DNA of 46,968 bases from Deltaproteobacteria bacterium (GCA_021827495.1 JAKAVN010000010.1:1-46968); one strand, 5' to 3'. Counted from the stretch's first letter, positions 17,662 through 27,476 are shown. Notes: generated by a model not told the origin, from the sequence alone. Numbers and translations are program-made.

Positions 17662-18357
17662 ATGCGAATCTGCATCATCTCCGACCTCCACGCAAACTTC
17701 GAAGCTCTCTCGGGCTTGCCGCGCGACTATGACGAACTCTGGGTGCTGGGCGACCTGGTGAACTACGGCCCCGATCCAGCCGCGACGATCGAATTTGTAC
17801 GATCTCACGCATCCGCCGTCGTTCGCGGCAACCATGACAATGCGGTGGGATTCGGCGCGGACTGTCGATGCTCTCCTCGATTCCGCGCAATGGCTGACGC
17901 GACGAAGGATTACACCGTTTCAGTCCTGTCGGAAAAGGAAAAACAGTTTCTGCGCGAGCTTCCCACCTGCGCCTGCCGCCAGATCGACAGCCAGATTTTC
18001 TTCCTGTGCCACGCTACCCCGTCGGATCTGCTCTACGAGTACCGCCCCCCGGACTCGCCGCTGTGGGCTCTTGAGGAAGAATCCAGCTCCGGCGCGGATG
18101 TGATCCTCGCGGGTCACACGCACCTTCCGTTCTGCCGGGCGTTCGGAGAGCGAACCGTGGTCAATCCAGGAAGTCTCGGGCAAACGAAGTCCGGGGATCC
18201 GCGCGCCCGGTACGCCGTTTGGCAGGATGGCCACTTTGAGCTCGAGAGCTACGAATATCCGGTTGAGGTAACGGTCGGGAAAATCATGTCGATGCCGCTG
18301 CCAGAGGCAATAAAGCGCGATCTGATCCACGTTCTGCGCACGGGTACGACGTCATGA
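17662..18357 (+). CDS. Calcineurin-like metallophosphoesterase (YfcE/MJ0936 type)
   Basis: 231 residues. The five metal-ligand blocks are in order: DLHAN (D-x-H), GDLVNYGPDP (GD), GNHDN (GNHD), CHATP (His), GHTHLP (GHTH). The short, compact size fits the small prokaryotic phosphodiesterase group. ATG 17662 follows AAAGGAG by 12 bases. Its last codons overlap the HEAT-repeat gene (ATGA at 18354). The dinuclear site normally holds Mn or Fe and fluoride binds such centres, so being fluoride-induced is notable. The substrate is unknown. Confidence 0.88.
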   Translation: MRICIISDLHANFEALSGLPRDYDELWVLGDLVNYGPDPAATIEFVRSHASAVVRGNHDNAVGFGADCRCSPRFRAMADATKDYTVSVLSEKEKQFLRELPTCACRQIDSQIFFLCHATPSDLLYEYRPPDSPLWALEEESSSGADVILAGHTHLPFCRAFGERTVVNPGSLGQTKSGDPRARYAVWQDGHFELESYEYPVEVTVGKIMSMPLPEAIKRDLIHVLRTGTTS

Positions 18358-19325
18358 ATGTTAATCCCAATGCGTCGGAGCCGAGCGAGGCAAAATTCAC
18401 CGATCTCGCTATGCGTTTGCGCTCGCTGAATGAAGGTGACGTTGCCGTACTCGACTCGATAGCGGCTGGCGCTGCGGCAATTCCAGTGTTGCGCGAGCTT
18501 CTGTTTGAAAGAGACGCTGCCGGAATTTTCGAGCCACGGACAAAAGCGGTCCAAGCACTTGCCGCCCTGAACGCATTTGGCGTGCTCAAGGAATTCGTCA
18601 TGAAGTGGCAGCCCGCGTCCGATCCGGTCGAGCGGCTTGGCGACGAAGCGGTCTTGAGCGCCGCGGCGCGAGCGCTCGCCACAACCGGCGACGAGGAAGC
18701 ATTCGTGATTCTCTTCGGCGTTGCCCGGGAGCATCCAGCGCCGGGAGTAATTGAGGCTCTGGGCCGTTGCAAGCGCCCGGAGTCAATTCCAGCTCTGATA
18801 GCGGCACTAACGGACGATTGCGCGGGCGCGGCAGCGGAACAGGGGTTCAGATCCATGGGGCAGGAGGCGGTCCCCGCGCTCGTCGATGCAGCGTTGAATG
18901 TAGTCACGGGTGCGAGCGGTCGAGAGACGCCATCGAGTATTCGTCGTCGCCGCCGCGCCTTTTCCCTGTTGTTTGAGCTCGGCGCTACGCGTGAAGTCTG
19001 GGATAGAGTGCGCGAGTCGATAAAGGACCAGGACGATGAAATCGCGGCTCTCGCGTGCAGAATCGGCGTTTCGGCCGCCGACCAGGCGCAAGTGCGTGAG
19101 TGCGGGGGTCGGCTCATGGAGCTGCTGCGCCGGGTTGCGTGGCCTGTTCGACAGGAAATCGAGGACTGCCTGATTGACAACTATGACTTCGCCAATGAGC
19201 TCGTGGTTCGAGCTCTGCGCGAGGTATCGGAAATCAAGTCCCTCGAAATTGAACGCGCGCGCTTCATACGGTCGCTGCGAAAGGTCATCTCGAAAGCGAC
19301 TGCGAGAAACGGCGCTTGGCGCTGA
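18354..19325 (+). CDS. HEAT-like helical repeat protein
   Basis: 323 residues, almost entirely helical. Alternating short Ala/Leu-rich helices (VPALVDAAL, ESIPALIAALTDD, PVERLGDEAVLSAAARALATTGDEE in part) resemble HEAT repeats, best seen at ~85-185. No signal peptide or catalytic motif. Start ATG overlaps the phosphoesterase stop; the GTPase starts five bases after its stop, so these genes are tightly coupled. Probably a protein-protein scaffold; partner unknown, the GTPase being the obvious candidate. Confidence 0.7.
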   Translation: MNVNPNASEPSEAKFTDLAMRLRSLNEGDVAVLDSIAAGAAAIPVLRELLFERDAAGIFEPRTKAVQALAALNAFGVLKEFVMKWQPASDPVERLGDEAVLSAAARALATTGDEEAFVILFGVAREHPAPGVIEALGRCKRPESIPALIAALTDDCAGAAAEQGFRSMGQEAVPALVDAALNVVTGASGRETPSSIRRRRRAFSLLFELGATREVWDRVRESIKDQDDEIAALACRIGVSAADQAQVRECGGRLMELLRRVAWPVRQEIEDCLIDNYDFANELVVRALREVSEIKSLEIERARFIRSLRKVISKATARNGAWR

Positions 19326-19330
19326 ACGAT

Positions 19331-21822
19331 ATGCCGGACTCAGCTTCAGAACCGATCAATGTCGCAGGCGAAGCAATTCGCCGCTACGACGACCTCAAGC
19401 TCGAGGTTGGCGCGATCGCGCAGACCGCGATGCTGCACTGCGCGAGAAGCAAGGACGAGGATACCGAGCGCGCCTTCCAGCATTTACTCGCGCGGATAGC
19501 CGAGGATCGGTTCAACCTCGCCGTCGTGGGTCCGTTCAGCCGCGGCAAGAGCAGCCTGATGAACGCGGTTCTCGGTTTCGAGGGCCTACCGACCGGCCTC
19601 CTGCCGCACACCTCGGTAATCACGACGGTGAGCTACGGAACTCAGGAGCGCGTTCTGGTGCGATGCGAGGGATGGTCGCTTCCCCAAGAAATTCGACTGG
19701 AGCAGCTCGCCGAGTATGTCACCGAACGCGGAAACCCGGGCAATCAGCGGCGTGTGTCGATGGCGGAGATTAAGCTGCCCGCCGAGATTCTTCGCCGCGG
19801 CCTCCATTTCATCGATACACCGGGCGTCGGATCGGCGATCGTTGCCAACACGGAAACGACGCAGAGTTTCCTGCCGGAAATCGATGCGGCGATATTCGTG
19901 TCCAGTTTTGACTTTGCTGTCAGCGAGGCCGATATCGAGTTTCTGCGCCACGTCCGCGCGACCGTTGGGGCGGTATTTTTCGTACTCAACAAGCTCGACC
20001 TTGTTTCGGAGTCTGAAAGCAAGGAAGTCGTAAGATTCGTGCGCGAACGCCCGACCGTGAGATCGGCGTCGGGCGCTATGCCCTATTTGCGGTATCCGCC
20101 AAACGCGGGCTTGAGGCGAGACTACATAACGATGCGACCGCGCTAACTCAGTCCGGATTGGTTGAACTGGAAGGAGCGTTGGCGGCATTCATGACAGGCG
20201 ACAAAACCCGCCAGTTGGCAATGCGCAGCGCGGATCGCCTGATAGGGCTCCTGCAGCGTGAGGTTTTTAAGGAGAGGCTTGCCTGCAACACAGGTCAATC
20301 GCCCGGGCAGTCCGCAAAACGAATCGATACGTTCCAGAAAGGACTCGCTGCGATCAAGGCGCGCCACGCGGAACTCGTAGCCCAGCTTCGGACGTCAGAG
20401 GCTGAGGCTGCGCGTGCCCTCGAACCCCGCATCGACGCGGCAATCTCAATTCTTAAGCAGCACGCGCGCAAAAAATTTCTGCCGAAGCTACTACATGGAA
20501 GGGTCCTTTCGAAGCCCCGAACCTTCGAGGTTTTCGCGCGCGAGGTATCGGCATTCTGTGCGCGTGTTTTCAACCGCGAGCTCCGGCTGTACGAGGCTGC
20601 CTTGCAGGAGCATCTGCAGCGCATCGCAGGTCCGCTGCTCGCGCAAATCCGGGAGCTGCCTGACGAAGTTCTCACGATCGCCATAGAACTCGACGGCAGC
20701 GCAGGCGCGGTACCGAAGCTGGTCGCCGAAGAGGGCCAAGCTCCCCAATTCAACCTTCAATTGGGAAATGCAGCGCCGATCGATTGGCGCCCGCCTTTTC
20801 CGTGGCGGGTCTATTTTGTTCCACTCCGCTGGTTTCGTACCGCTATGCAAGAGCATTTTGGTGTCGAGCTCGATCGGTTGCTTGAGGAGTACCGCTCGAA
20901 TCTCGAAGTTACTGTTCAAAAGGCGCTCAGCGAATTCACAAGCACGGTAGGAAGAGAAACTGAACGGCGAATCGACTCGACCGCATCACGCATGACGCAA
21001 TCGATTCGGTCGGACGGAGCCAAACGGAATCGCAAGATATTCGAAGAACTTCTGTTTCGAGCCAAAGATCTGCGACGACGACTTGACGATGAGTGCGCCG
21101 GTCTGACGCATGTGCAAGCCGACGATTCCCTGCATCCTGCAAACGATATCGGGAGTAGTTCTCCGGCGATCGACATGATGCGCGCATGTCCGGTTTGCCG
21201 TGCGGTGGTGCAGGCTGTTTTCGATCATCTGAGCAAGCTGCAGTATGAATTGAGCATTGAGACCGCCGCGCAACTTACTCACGCCGAGAACGGCGGTTTC
21301 TGCTCCACACATACGTGGATTTACGCAAGCCTGACTTCGCCCGTTGCGATCGCGCGGGCCTATCCGGCCCTTCTCGATTCGCACGCGGCAAGACTGCAAC
21401 GCGCCGCACGTCGCATCGCTTCGGTGGGAATGCTGGCGCGCGAAGTCCATGACCTGGCGCCATCGCCGTCGGTCTGCCCGGCCTGCTCGGTTGCACGCCG
21501 CGCGGTTGACCAGAGTATCGAGAATATCTTCAAGAGCCTCGACGTTGGCGGCAGGGGCGAGATGCCGCCGCTGTGTTTACCGCACGTCGAGATCGCATTG
21601 CAGCATGCAACTGATTTGGAGAGCGGCCGTCTGCTTGTGAGTGGATGCGCACGAGCGCTGTCTCGCGCAGCCGATAACATGCGGCGCCATGCGCTCAAGC
21701 ATGATGCTATCCGGCGAGGCCTGATGACATCGGACGAGCGCGATGCGCATCAGATCGGCCTCAAGAAATTGGCTGGCGACATGCTTCTCGTATTGCCGCC
21801 ACGCGAGGACCCTCGATGTTGA
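19331..21822 (+). pseudogene. Dynamin-like GTPase with C-terminal CxxC/CxxH modules, frame broken
   Basis: Two frames make up one protein of about 830 residues. 19331-20146 encodes G1 GPFSRGKS (67-74), G2 Thr in PHTSVITTV, G3 DTPG (162-165) and G4 NKLD (220-223). The continuation (GVGRYALFAVSAKRGLEA, the G5 region) is in the next frame and runs to 21822 as a stalk-like helical part, then CPVC...CSTH and CPAC...CLPH modules like those in the 16815 protein. The switch falls at the CGCCCGACC run near 20050 and equals loss of one base. It could be a sequencing error, a real mutation or recoding. The intact flanking operon makes error or recoding plausible. Confidence 0.82.
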
Positions 21823-21871
21823 GCGGCGACAAACCGCCTCATCCGGCACGCATAAGTGAGGTTGATTGCGA

Positions 21872-23080
21872 ATGGATCGACGACCTGAGCCTGTGATCGA
21901 AAGACCTGAAGCATCCGGGGGTTCCACACCGTGGCTTAATCGCAACATCGCGGGGATGTGTCTGGCGAGCCTTTTCTCCGATGTCGGACACGAAATGGCG
22001 ACCGCCATTTTGCCGCTATTCATCGCGGCGATCGGTGCGTCACCGGCCGCGCTGGGATTTATCGAGGGAGCCCCTGACGGCGCCTCGACTTTCGCGAAAG
22101 TGGCGGGTGGCAGGATCGCGGATCACGTTGGCATCCGACGCAGAGTCGCAAGCCTCGGCTATCTGATCACAGGCCTCGCCACGGGTTCTTTCGCGTTGGC
22201 CCAGACATGGTTCGAGTTGTTCATCTCGCGCACGATCGGATGGATGGCGCGCGGAATGCGTGGGCCATGCCGTGACAACCTGCTGGTGGAATCGGTTCCC
22301 AGGGCAAAGGTGGGAACCGCGTTCGGATTTCATCGGTCCGCCGACACATTGGGCGCGATACTGGGTCCGTTGCTCGCGATGCTCCTGCTGCATCGGCTCG
22401 GATTCCGCCGTATCTTCCTGCTCAGTCTGTTTCCCGGAGTGCTGTCCGCGGCCGCATTCTTTTTCCTGGTGCGCGAGCCGGGCGACGGCGGCGACGATGG
22501 CCGACCGCCCTTCCCCGGATGGAGCGTAGCGGCACCGCCTGCATTCCGCCGATTCCTCGTCGCAGTTGGAGTATTTGGTATCGGGGATTTCGCTCACAGC
22601 ATGCTGGTGTTGCGCGCGGCGGATTTGATGGGATCGTCGGCCAAGGCGATGAGCGTCGCCGTGGCGCTGTACGTCGTGCACAACATCGCGCACGCTTTGG
22701 TGTCCTATCCAATCGGCATGCTTGGCGACCGCTACCAGCGGCGCCGTTTGCTTGCGGCAGCCTATGTGATCGACACGCTTGCGACGATCGGGTTCGCAAT
22801 CGGCCCCCGAACGCTCGCTCCGCTGGTACTGCTGTTCGTTATGGAGGGCACGGTGATGGCGGCGGAGGAAACGCTGGAATCAGCAGTGGCAACCGATCTG
22901 TTGCCCGCGGATGTACGAGGTACGGGGTTCGGGCTTCTCGCGGGGACGAACGGAGTTGGCGACTTGGTGTCGAGCATCGTCGTAGGATTGCTGTGGAGCA
23001 GAATTTCCGCGGAAGCCGCGTTTGGGTACGGAGCTGTCATGAGCGCGATCGGATCGGTTCTATTGTTTCTTGCGGTATGA
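21872..23080 (+). CDS. MFS transporter
   Basis: 402 residues, about 12 TM helices, major facilitator superfamily. Visible: an N-terminal SLFSDVGHEMATAILPLF helix, the loop 2-3 motif GGRIADHVGIRRR, a GWMARGMRGPCRDNLLVESV segment and the central loop with EPGDGGDDGRPP. ATG 21872 follows GTGAGG. The preceding gene stops 49 bases upstream and the next ATG overlaps its TGA (23077-23080), so it belongs to the fluoride-switched operon. Substrate unknown; a solute or drug exporter is more likely than a fluoride transporter since CrcB is present. Confidence 0.88.
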   Translation: MDRRPEPVIERPEASGGSTPWLNRNIAGMCLASLFSDVGHEMATAILPLFIAAIGASPAALGFIEGAPDGASTFAKVAGGRIADHVGIRRRVASLGYLITGLATGSFALAQTWFELFISRTIGWMARGMRGPCRDNLLVESVPRAKVGTAFGFHRSADTLGAILGPLLAMLLLHRLGFRRIFLLSLFPGVLSAAAFFFLVREPGDGGDDGRPPFPGWSVAAPPAFRRFLVAVGVFGIGDFAHSMLVLRAADLMGSSAKAMSVAVALYVVHNIAHALVSYPIGMLGDRYQRRRLLAAAYVIDTLATIGFAIGPRTLAPLVLLFVMEGTVMAAEETLESAVATDLLPADVRGTGFGLLAGTNGVGDLVSSIVVGLLWSRISAEAAFGYGAVMSAIGSVLLFLAV

Positions 23081-23532
23081 CTTTCTACTGCATCAATTGT
23101 TTTGCCGAGCTTCACGATGACGGCGGCCAGTGCCCTCGATGCGGCGCGGCACAGAATCTCGATCGTCGCGATTACGCGGCAAAACTTCGCCGCGCCCTCG
23201 GTCATCCGATAGCGGAGACTCGGCGGCGCGTCATCTTTCTGCTCGGCGAGAAGCGGATAACGGACGCGGTCGGCGATCTGATCGAAATCCTGGATCACGA
23301 GAGCGATCCCTTTCTTGTCGAGGAGGCCGCCACCGCATTGGGGACGATCCGAGGCGATCAGAGCCTTGCCGCATTGGTTCGCGCAGCGCGCCACAGGTCG
23401 TTTCTGGTTCGAGCGCGCGCAATCGAGGCGCTCGTCTGCGCCGGAGGTATTTGGAGGGAAAGAGCTCTCGAAATTGCGGAGCACGATCCCAGTGCAATGG
23501 TCAGAGAGAGCGCGCGTGGCAAGGTGGAGTAA
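23077..23532 (+). CDS. Zinc-ribbon protein with HEAT repeats
   Basis: 151 residues. N-terminal zinc ribbon with CINC (residues 5-8) and CPRC (about 19-22). Residues ~40-150 are HEAT/PBS-lyase-like repeats (DAVGDLIEILDHESDP, VEEAATALGTIRGDQSLAALV in part). The ATG overlaps the MFS stop. Third metal-binding protein of the operon. Function unknown; similar small zinc-ribbon/HEAT proteins act as adaptors. Confidence 0.72.
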   Translation: MTFYCINCFAELHDDGGQCPRCGAAQNLDRRDYAAKLRRALGHPIAETRRRVIFLLGEKRITDAVGDLIEILDHESDPFLVEEAATALGTIRGDQSLAALVRAARHRSFLVRARAIEALVCAGGIWRERALEIAEHDPSAMVRESARGKVE

Positions 23533-23561
23533 CGTCGTCCATTGATCGATTGAAGAGAGTA

Positions 23562-23981
23562 ATGACCGAGTCTCATCTGCGCCGTCTCGCCGTCACAATG
23601 CGACAGTTGGAGGATGCGCTCCTCGACATTGAGTCTGCGCTGGACGAGCCTATCGCCCTCGCGATGACGATTTATGAGGACGATGTTCCTCACTCGGTGC
23701 GAGCCGCGGTTCGCGAACGAATCGGGCGGCTGCGCGATGAGATCTGCGCGATGAAAGAGCGTTACGTTCTCGATGAGCAGATCATCTCGAATCGCCGCCG
23801 AATCTCGACCAAACTGACTCTTCTCTCGATCGATCTTACTGAGGCTACGTCGCCCTATATGCGAGCCTATGGCGAAGTGCCGAAAGAAGAGCAGCGTCAG
23901 TTGGACGATGCGATTTTGAAGCTAATCGCAATTGTTGATGGGCTGAATACATTGATTGGCCGGGGTGGTCCGAATTGCTGA
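23562..23981 (+). CDS. Small helical protein, last gene of the operon
   Basis: 139 residues from ATG 23562, after AAGAGAG. Predominantly helical and charged, with two helical pairs (LRRLAVTMRQLEDALLDIES, IGRLRDEICAMKERYVLDE) and no membrane segment. No family recognised. It follows the zinc-ribbon gene by 29 bases and closes the fluoride-switched operon; downstream genes run in the opposite direction. Its compact helical build would fit a regulator or partner of the GTPase, which is a guess. Confidence 0.65.
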   Translation: MTESHLRRLAVTMRQLEDALLDIESALDEPIALAMTIYEDDVPHSVRAAVRERIGRLRDEICAMKERYVLDEQIISNRRRISTKLTLLSIDLTEATSPYMRAYGEVPKEEQRQLDDAILKLIAIVDGLNTLIGRGGPNC

Positions 23982-24091
23982 ACATTGGCTATTCTTTCTG
24001 CCCAACCCATTCCGCAGGGCTCTGCCGCAGTCGGAGCTGCGCCCAGTTCACCGCGACCTCCTCCTTTCGCCTCATATGGACAGCGGTGAGT
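23982..24091. other. Convergent gap at the island's left edge
   Basis: No gene supported. A minus-strand open frame continues through here but matches nothing I know. No clear terminator. I searched by eye for a copy of the tRNA-Leu 3' end and did not find one. Confidence 0.4.
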
Positions 24092-25792
24092 TCAGCGGCG
24101 CACCACTTGCCTGATCGATGTTGACGGTGAGAGTGAATGTCCAGCCTTAAATATGTTCGCAACATCCGCCGGGTTTCGCGAGACAGCCGAGCTCCAGCGC
24201 CCAAAGCGACCATCGAGGTTAACGGCTCGGACCCATTCGGCCAGAAAGCGCCGCTTGGTGCGGTCCTGATCAGTTTCCTGACCCTTCGTTTCGAGGATGA
24301 GATTTTCTCCTGAGGAAAGACGGATCAAGAAGTCGGGCCGGTATTTGCGAACGACTCCCTTGAACACGTACAGGACCTCGAAACCCAGATGATCGTTCTT
24401 AACCCACGCCGCAACGGCGGGATTGTGGTCCAGCTCGAAAGATTCTGACGCTTCCCAAGTGCTGTCATAAACGCAGAAGTTGATGTGCGACCGTTTCGTG
24501 TACTCGCACGGCTTACCGGTATACCAGGTAGCCATATCCGCAGTGGAGCGCACAGGGTGCTCCGAGTCGAATTGAAGCGCCAAAGACTCGGTGTTCTCGA
24601 ACCTGATCGCTTCCCAGATGTGCTGAACAACCTCGGTCATGTTCAGAGTGATGACCAGCCTTCGCTTAAGTTCGTCCTGCTCAAATGAATTCGGAATAAT
24701 CTTGAGCTTGTCGGACTGAATGAAGTCTTCGACGAGGCGCACGAGTTGGGCGAGAAGGCTTTCCTTGCTCGCGGGCCAATTCTTCTGCATCTGGTCGTAC
24801 ACATCGCGCGCCGTCTCGAAGATGATCCTTTGCATCCGCTGCTGCCGCGCGAGATTCTCCAAATCGATCCTGGAGACCTTGGTTACGTCTGGTGTGCCCT
24901 CCACGACCGGCGCCATCTCCGCCAGCCGTGCAGTCCGCGCAACGTCAAGTTGCAGGACCTCAACCTTTGGCCAGTCGAGAGCCAGCTGAGGGCGATAGAC
25001 GTGATCGATCCTCACGACATTTGGCCAGGTGATTTCAAATTCGCGTTTTTCCGGGACTGGTTCGATTTTCGTCTTGGGTTTCGGCGGCTCCGGGATGATG
25101 CCCTCTTCCGACTCATGAGGTAAAAAAGTGAACGGTACCCCAAAAATGTTCACGTATTCTGGCTCGAACAATTCGAGTTCTCTGCCGCTGGTCGGGTCGA
25201 TAGTCTTCTTGAGCTCGTAAGAGGTTCGCCTAAGACCCCGACCGACGACCTGCTCGCACAGGAGTTGGCTGGTGAACGCGCGGAGCCCCATGATGTGAGT
25301 GACTGTTTTTGCGTCCCAGCCTTCCGAGAGCATCCCGACGGCGATCACGCTCTGAATCTGAGCGCCCGGCTTTCCTTCCTGGCCAACCGTATCGACCTGC
25401 CGACGTAATAGTTCGGCACGTTCCTTCTTCGTCAGCTTGCGGTTTGAGCGATCGCCGTTCGATTCTTCTTCGTCCGACACGACGCCGTTTTCGACAGCGA
25501 TCTCTTCATCGGTCTGCGCCTCGGCCTCTTCCAGCACCTTTGAGTCTATGTGCGGCGTACGAGCCGGATCGCAAAGCTCGTCGATGTGAATCTTGTTGTG
25601 AGTGAACGCGTACTCGATGCGCGCCGCCGTCTCGGTTCGGTTCGCCACGGTAATCATGACCGGAGGCGTCTTCATCCCCGCCTTCTGCCAACTCTTCGCT
25701 GCTTCGCGCCAGTCGAACCCGAGCAGGTAGTAGGCGTTGGTTACGAGGTCGGGCAGCTGGGGATGGCGAAACATCATTTTCGTGCTACCCAT
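24092..25792 (-). pseudogene. Type III restriction enzyme Res subunit, 5'-truncated
   Basis: The remaining ~566 residues are the C-terminal two thirds of a type III Res protein. Present: GSTKMMFRHPQLPDLVTNAYY, the helicase C-terminal motifs (VGMLSEGWDAKTV, QLLCEQVVGRGLRR) and the nuclease PD-(D/E)xK site (YRPDFL ... LILETKGQ). Missing: Walker A and the DEAD-type motif II, so it cannot be an active ATP-dependent nuclease. Recognisable homology runs right up to 25792, where the divergent vapB gene begins; the two start codons overlap in CATG. No mod gene is in the window. Confidence 0.88.
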
Positions 25793-26027
25793 GTCCAACC
25801 TTACGATAACCGTTGACGACGCGACGCTGAAAAAGGCGCGCCTCAGGGCCTTGACCGAAGGAATATCGGTCAATCAGATACTGCGGAAGTTCCTCGAATC
25901 GTATGCGGGTGTAGGCGCCGAGCAAGCCGCGGCGCTGGACGATCTTATGGAGCTCGCGCGCCGGGCCAGATCGCGGCATTCCGGCGCCAAGCGATGGTCG
26001 CGCGAGGAACTCCACGAGCGCGAATAG
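25791..26027 (+). CDS. vapB: VapB-type antitoxin (ribbon-helix-helix)
   Basis: 78 residues. The N-terminus LTITVDDATLKKARLRALTEG and the following ISVNQILRKFLESY are a ribbon-helix-helix DNA-binding fold; the C-terminus is a charged toxin-binding tail (GAKRWSREELHERE). Its stop overlaps the toxin GTG. The start ATG lies exactly where the truncated Res gene begins on the other strand, with no good ribosome-binding site or promoter in the adjoining Res sequence, so the module may have lost its own control region. An in-frame ATG at 25737 is an alternative start. Confidence 0.82.
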   Translation: MSNLTITVDDATLKKARLRALTEGISVNQILRKFLESYAGVGAEQAAALDDLMELARRARSRHSGAKRWSREELHERE

Positions 26028-26443
26028 TGCGCCGCTTCTTCGACACCAACGTCCTCGTCTATCTGTTCGATGCTTCGGCGCCGCGTAAGAAAGCGCGCGC
26101 CGAGGAGCTACTGAAACGGGCTGTGGGCCAGGGCTTGGCGCTTCTGAGCCCCCAGGTTCTGCAGGAGTTCTTCGTTGCGGTCACCCGCAAGCTATCCGTG
26201 CCTCTGCCGCATGAGCAGGCGGAGCGCGCGGTGCGGGATTTGGCCAAGCTTCCAACGATGCAGGTGGACGCCGAGATGATCCTGGAAGCAATCGAAACGA
26301 TGCGCCGCTACCAGCTTTCTTTTTGGGATAGTCTCATCGTTCAGGCGGCCCTGCATGGCGGAGCCACGATGCTCTACACCGAAGACCTCCAGCACGGCCA
26401 AGTCATCGAAACCCTCACGGTCGAGAATCCTTTCCAGCCGTAA
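26027..26443 (+). CDS. vapC: VapC-type PIN-domain toxin
   Basis: 138 residues from a GTG overlapping the antitoxin stop (TAGTG). PIN RNase acidic residues are present: Asp in RRFFDTNVLVYLFD, Glu in QEFFVAV, Asp in SFWDSLIVQAA and Asp in LYTEDL. Expected to cut RNA, such as tRNA, when not bound by its antitoxin. Appears intact. Confidence 0.88.
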   Translation: MRRFFDTNVLVYLFDASAPRKKARAEELLKRAVGQGLALLSPQVLQEFFVAVTRKLSVPLPHEQAERAVRDLAKLPTMQVDAEMILEAIETMRRYQLSFWDSLIVQAALHGGATMLYTEDLQHGQVIETLTVENPFQP

Positions 26444-26463
26444 TGAGGATCACTCATCGCTAA

Positions 26464-27129
26464 ATGACCCTGAGCGATGAGTCGGCCCGTGCCAAGCTCG
26501 GCAGATCAAGGACTTTCCGCCTTGCCGAAGACTCTCCGATTGCCCAAAGGCGAACAGTCGCCGCGCGCCGACGCAAACCCGACCTTCGCCCGCGCGACCG
26601 CGAGTACCTCACCCCGGCCGAGGTCGAACGGCTGATCCCGCGGCCCGCAAGGGGCGCTGCGGCCAGCGCGACTCCACCCTGCTTCTGGTTATGTTCTCGC
26701 ACGGCCTTGTCCGAAGCGCTGCGGGTGCACTGGAATCACTTCGACCTCGACCGCAGCATCTTTCACGTCAATCGGGTCAGGAGCGGCGCTAGTGGCGACC
26801 ACCGGCTACGCGGTGTCGAAATCCGGGGGTTACGGCGGCTCAGGCGCGAGGGGCCGCGCGCCGGCGATTTCATCTTCGTCTCGGAGCGCGGCGGTCCGCT
26901 TATGAGCCGCGCGGTCCAGCTCATGCTCGACCGCGTCGCCCGCCGCGTCGGCCTCGAGAAGCTCAACGTCCATCCCCACAGCCTCCGCCACGCCTGCGGC
27001 TACTACCTCGCCCAGCGCGGCGCCGATCTGCGGCTCATCCAGGCGTATCTGGGCCATCGCCAGGTGAGGCACACCACGCGCTACGTGCAGCTCAGCCCGC
27101 GCCGGTTCGAGGGCCTATGGGACGATTAA
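26464..27129 (+). pseudogene. Tyrosine recombinase lacking its first catalytic Arg
   Basis: About 221 codons, shorter than a full integrase (no N-terminal core-binding domain). C-terminal signature present: HPHSLRH (H-x-x-R), YLGHRQ and TTRYVQL (Tyr nucleophile). Between ~26638 and 26709 the protein reads out of frame: the frame starting 26640 gives AARKGRCGQRDSTLLLVMFSHGL (quoted in two parts in the family), then the original frame resumes at LSEALRVHW. This equals loss of one base, then of five, removing the G-L-R-V motif with catalytic Arg I. Likely inactive. Confidence 0.85.
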
Positions 27130-27161
27130 GGAATTAAGGCGTAGAATCGGCTAATCTTTGA

Positions 27162-27476
27162 ATGGCCATGTCTCGCGCCCGAACACCCGGCGGGCTCCAG
27201 CTCTGGATCGACGCCCGCACGCGCCATCGGCTCTCCCACGCGCAGGTCCAGATGGCGCGCGAACTGGGCATGAACCCGAAAAAGCTCGGCAAGCTCGACA
27301 ACCACGAGCAGGAATCGTGGAAGCTGCCGTTGCCCGCGTTCATCGAGAAACTCTACCGCAAGCGGTTCGGCAAGGAGCGCCCCGACGTGGTGGTCTCGAT
27401 CGAGGATCGCGCCCGCCTTGAAAAGCAAAAGAGAGTGGCCGGGCGCCAAGCCAGGGATGTACGGAGACCGAGATAA
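27162..27476 (+). CDS. Conserved hypothetical protein
   Basis: 104 residues, basic. I recognise the phrase WIDARTRHRLSHAQVQMAREL followed by GMNPKKLGKLDNH and LPAFIEKLYRKRFG as a widespread small protein of unknown function, often near mobile or toxin-antitoxin genes. A helix-turn-helix-like core is possible at ~20-60. Its TAA overlaps the hicB ATG (TAAATGA), so the two may be cotranscribed. Confidence 0.75.
   Translation: MAMSRARTPGGLQLWIDARTRHRLSHAQVQMARELGMNPKKLGKLDNHEQESWKLPLPAFIEKLYRKRFGKERPDVVVSIEDRARLEKQKRVAGRQARDVRRPR

Noticed and set aside
23989-24213. Minus-strand 74-residue frame after the res remnant
   Set aside because: Overlaps the res 3' end in another frame; no recognisable family or start signal.
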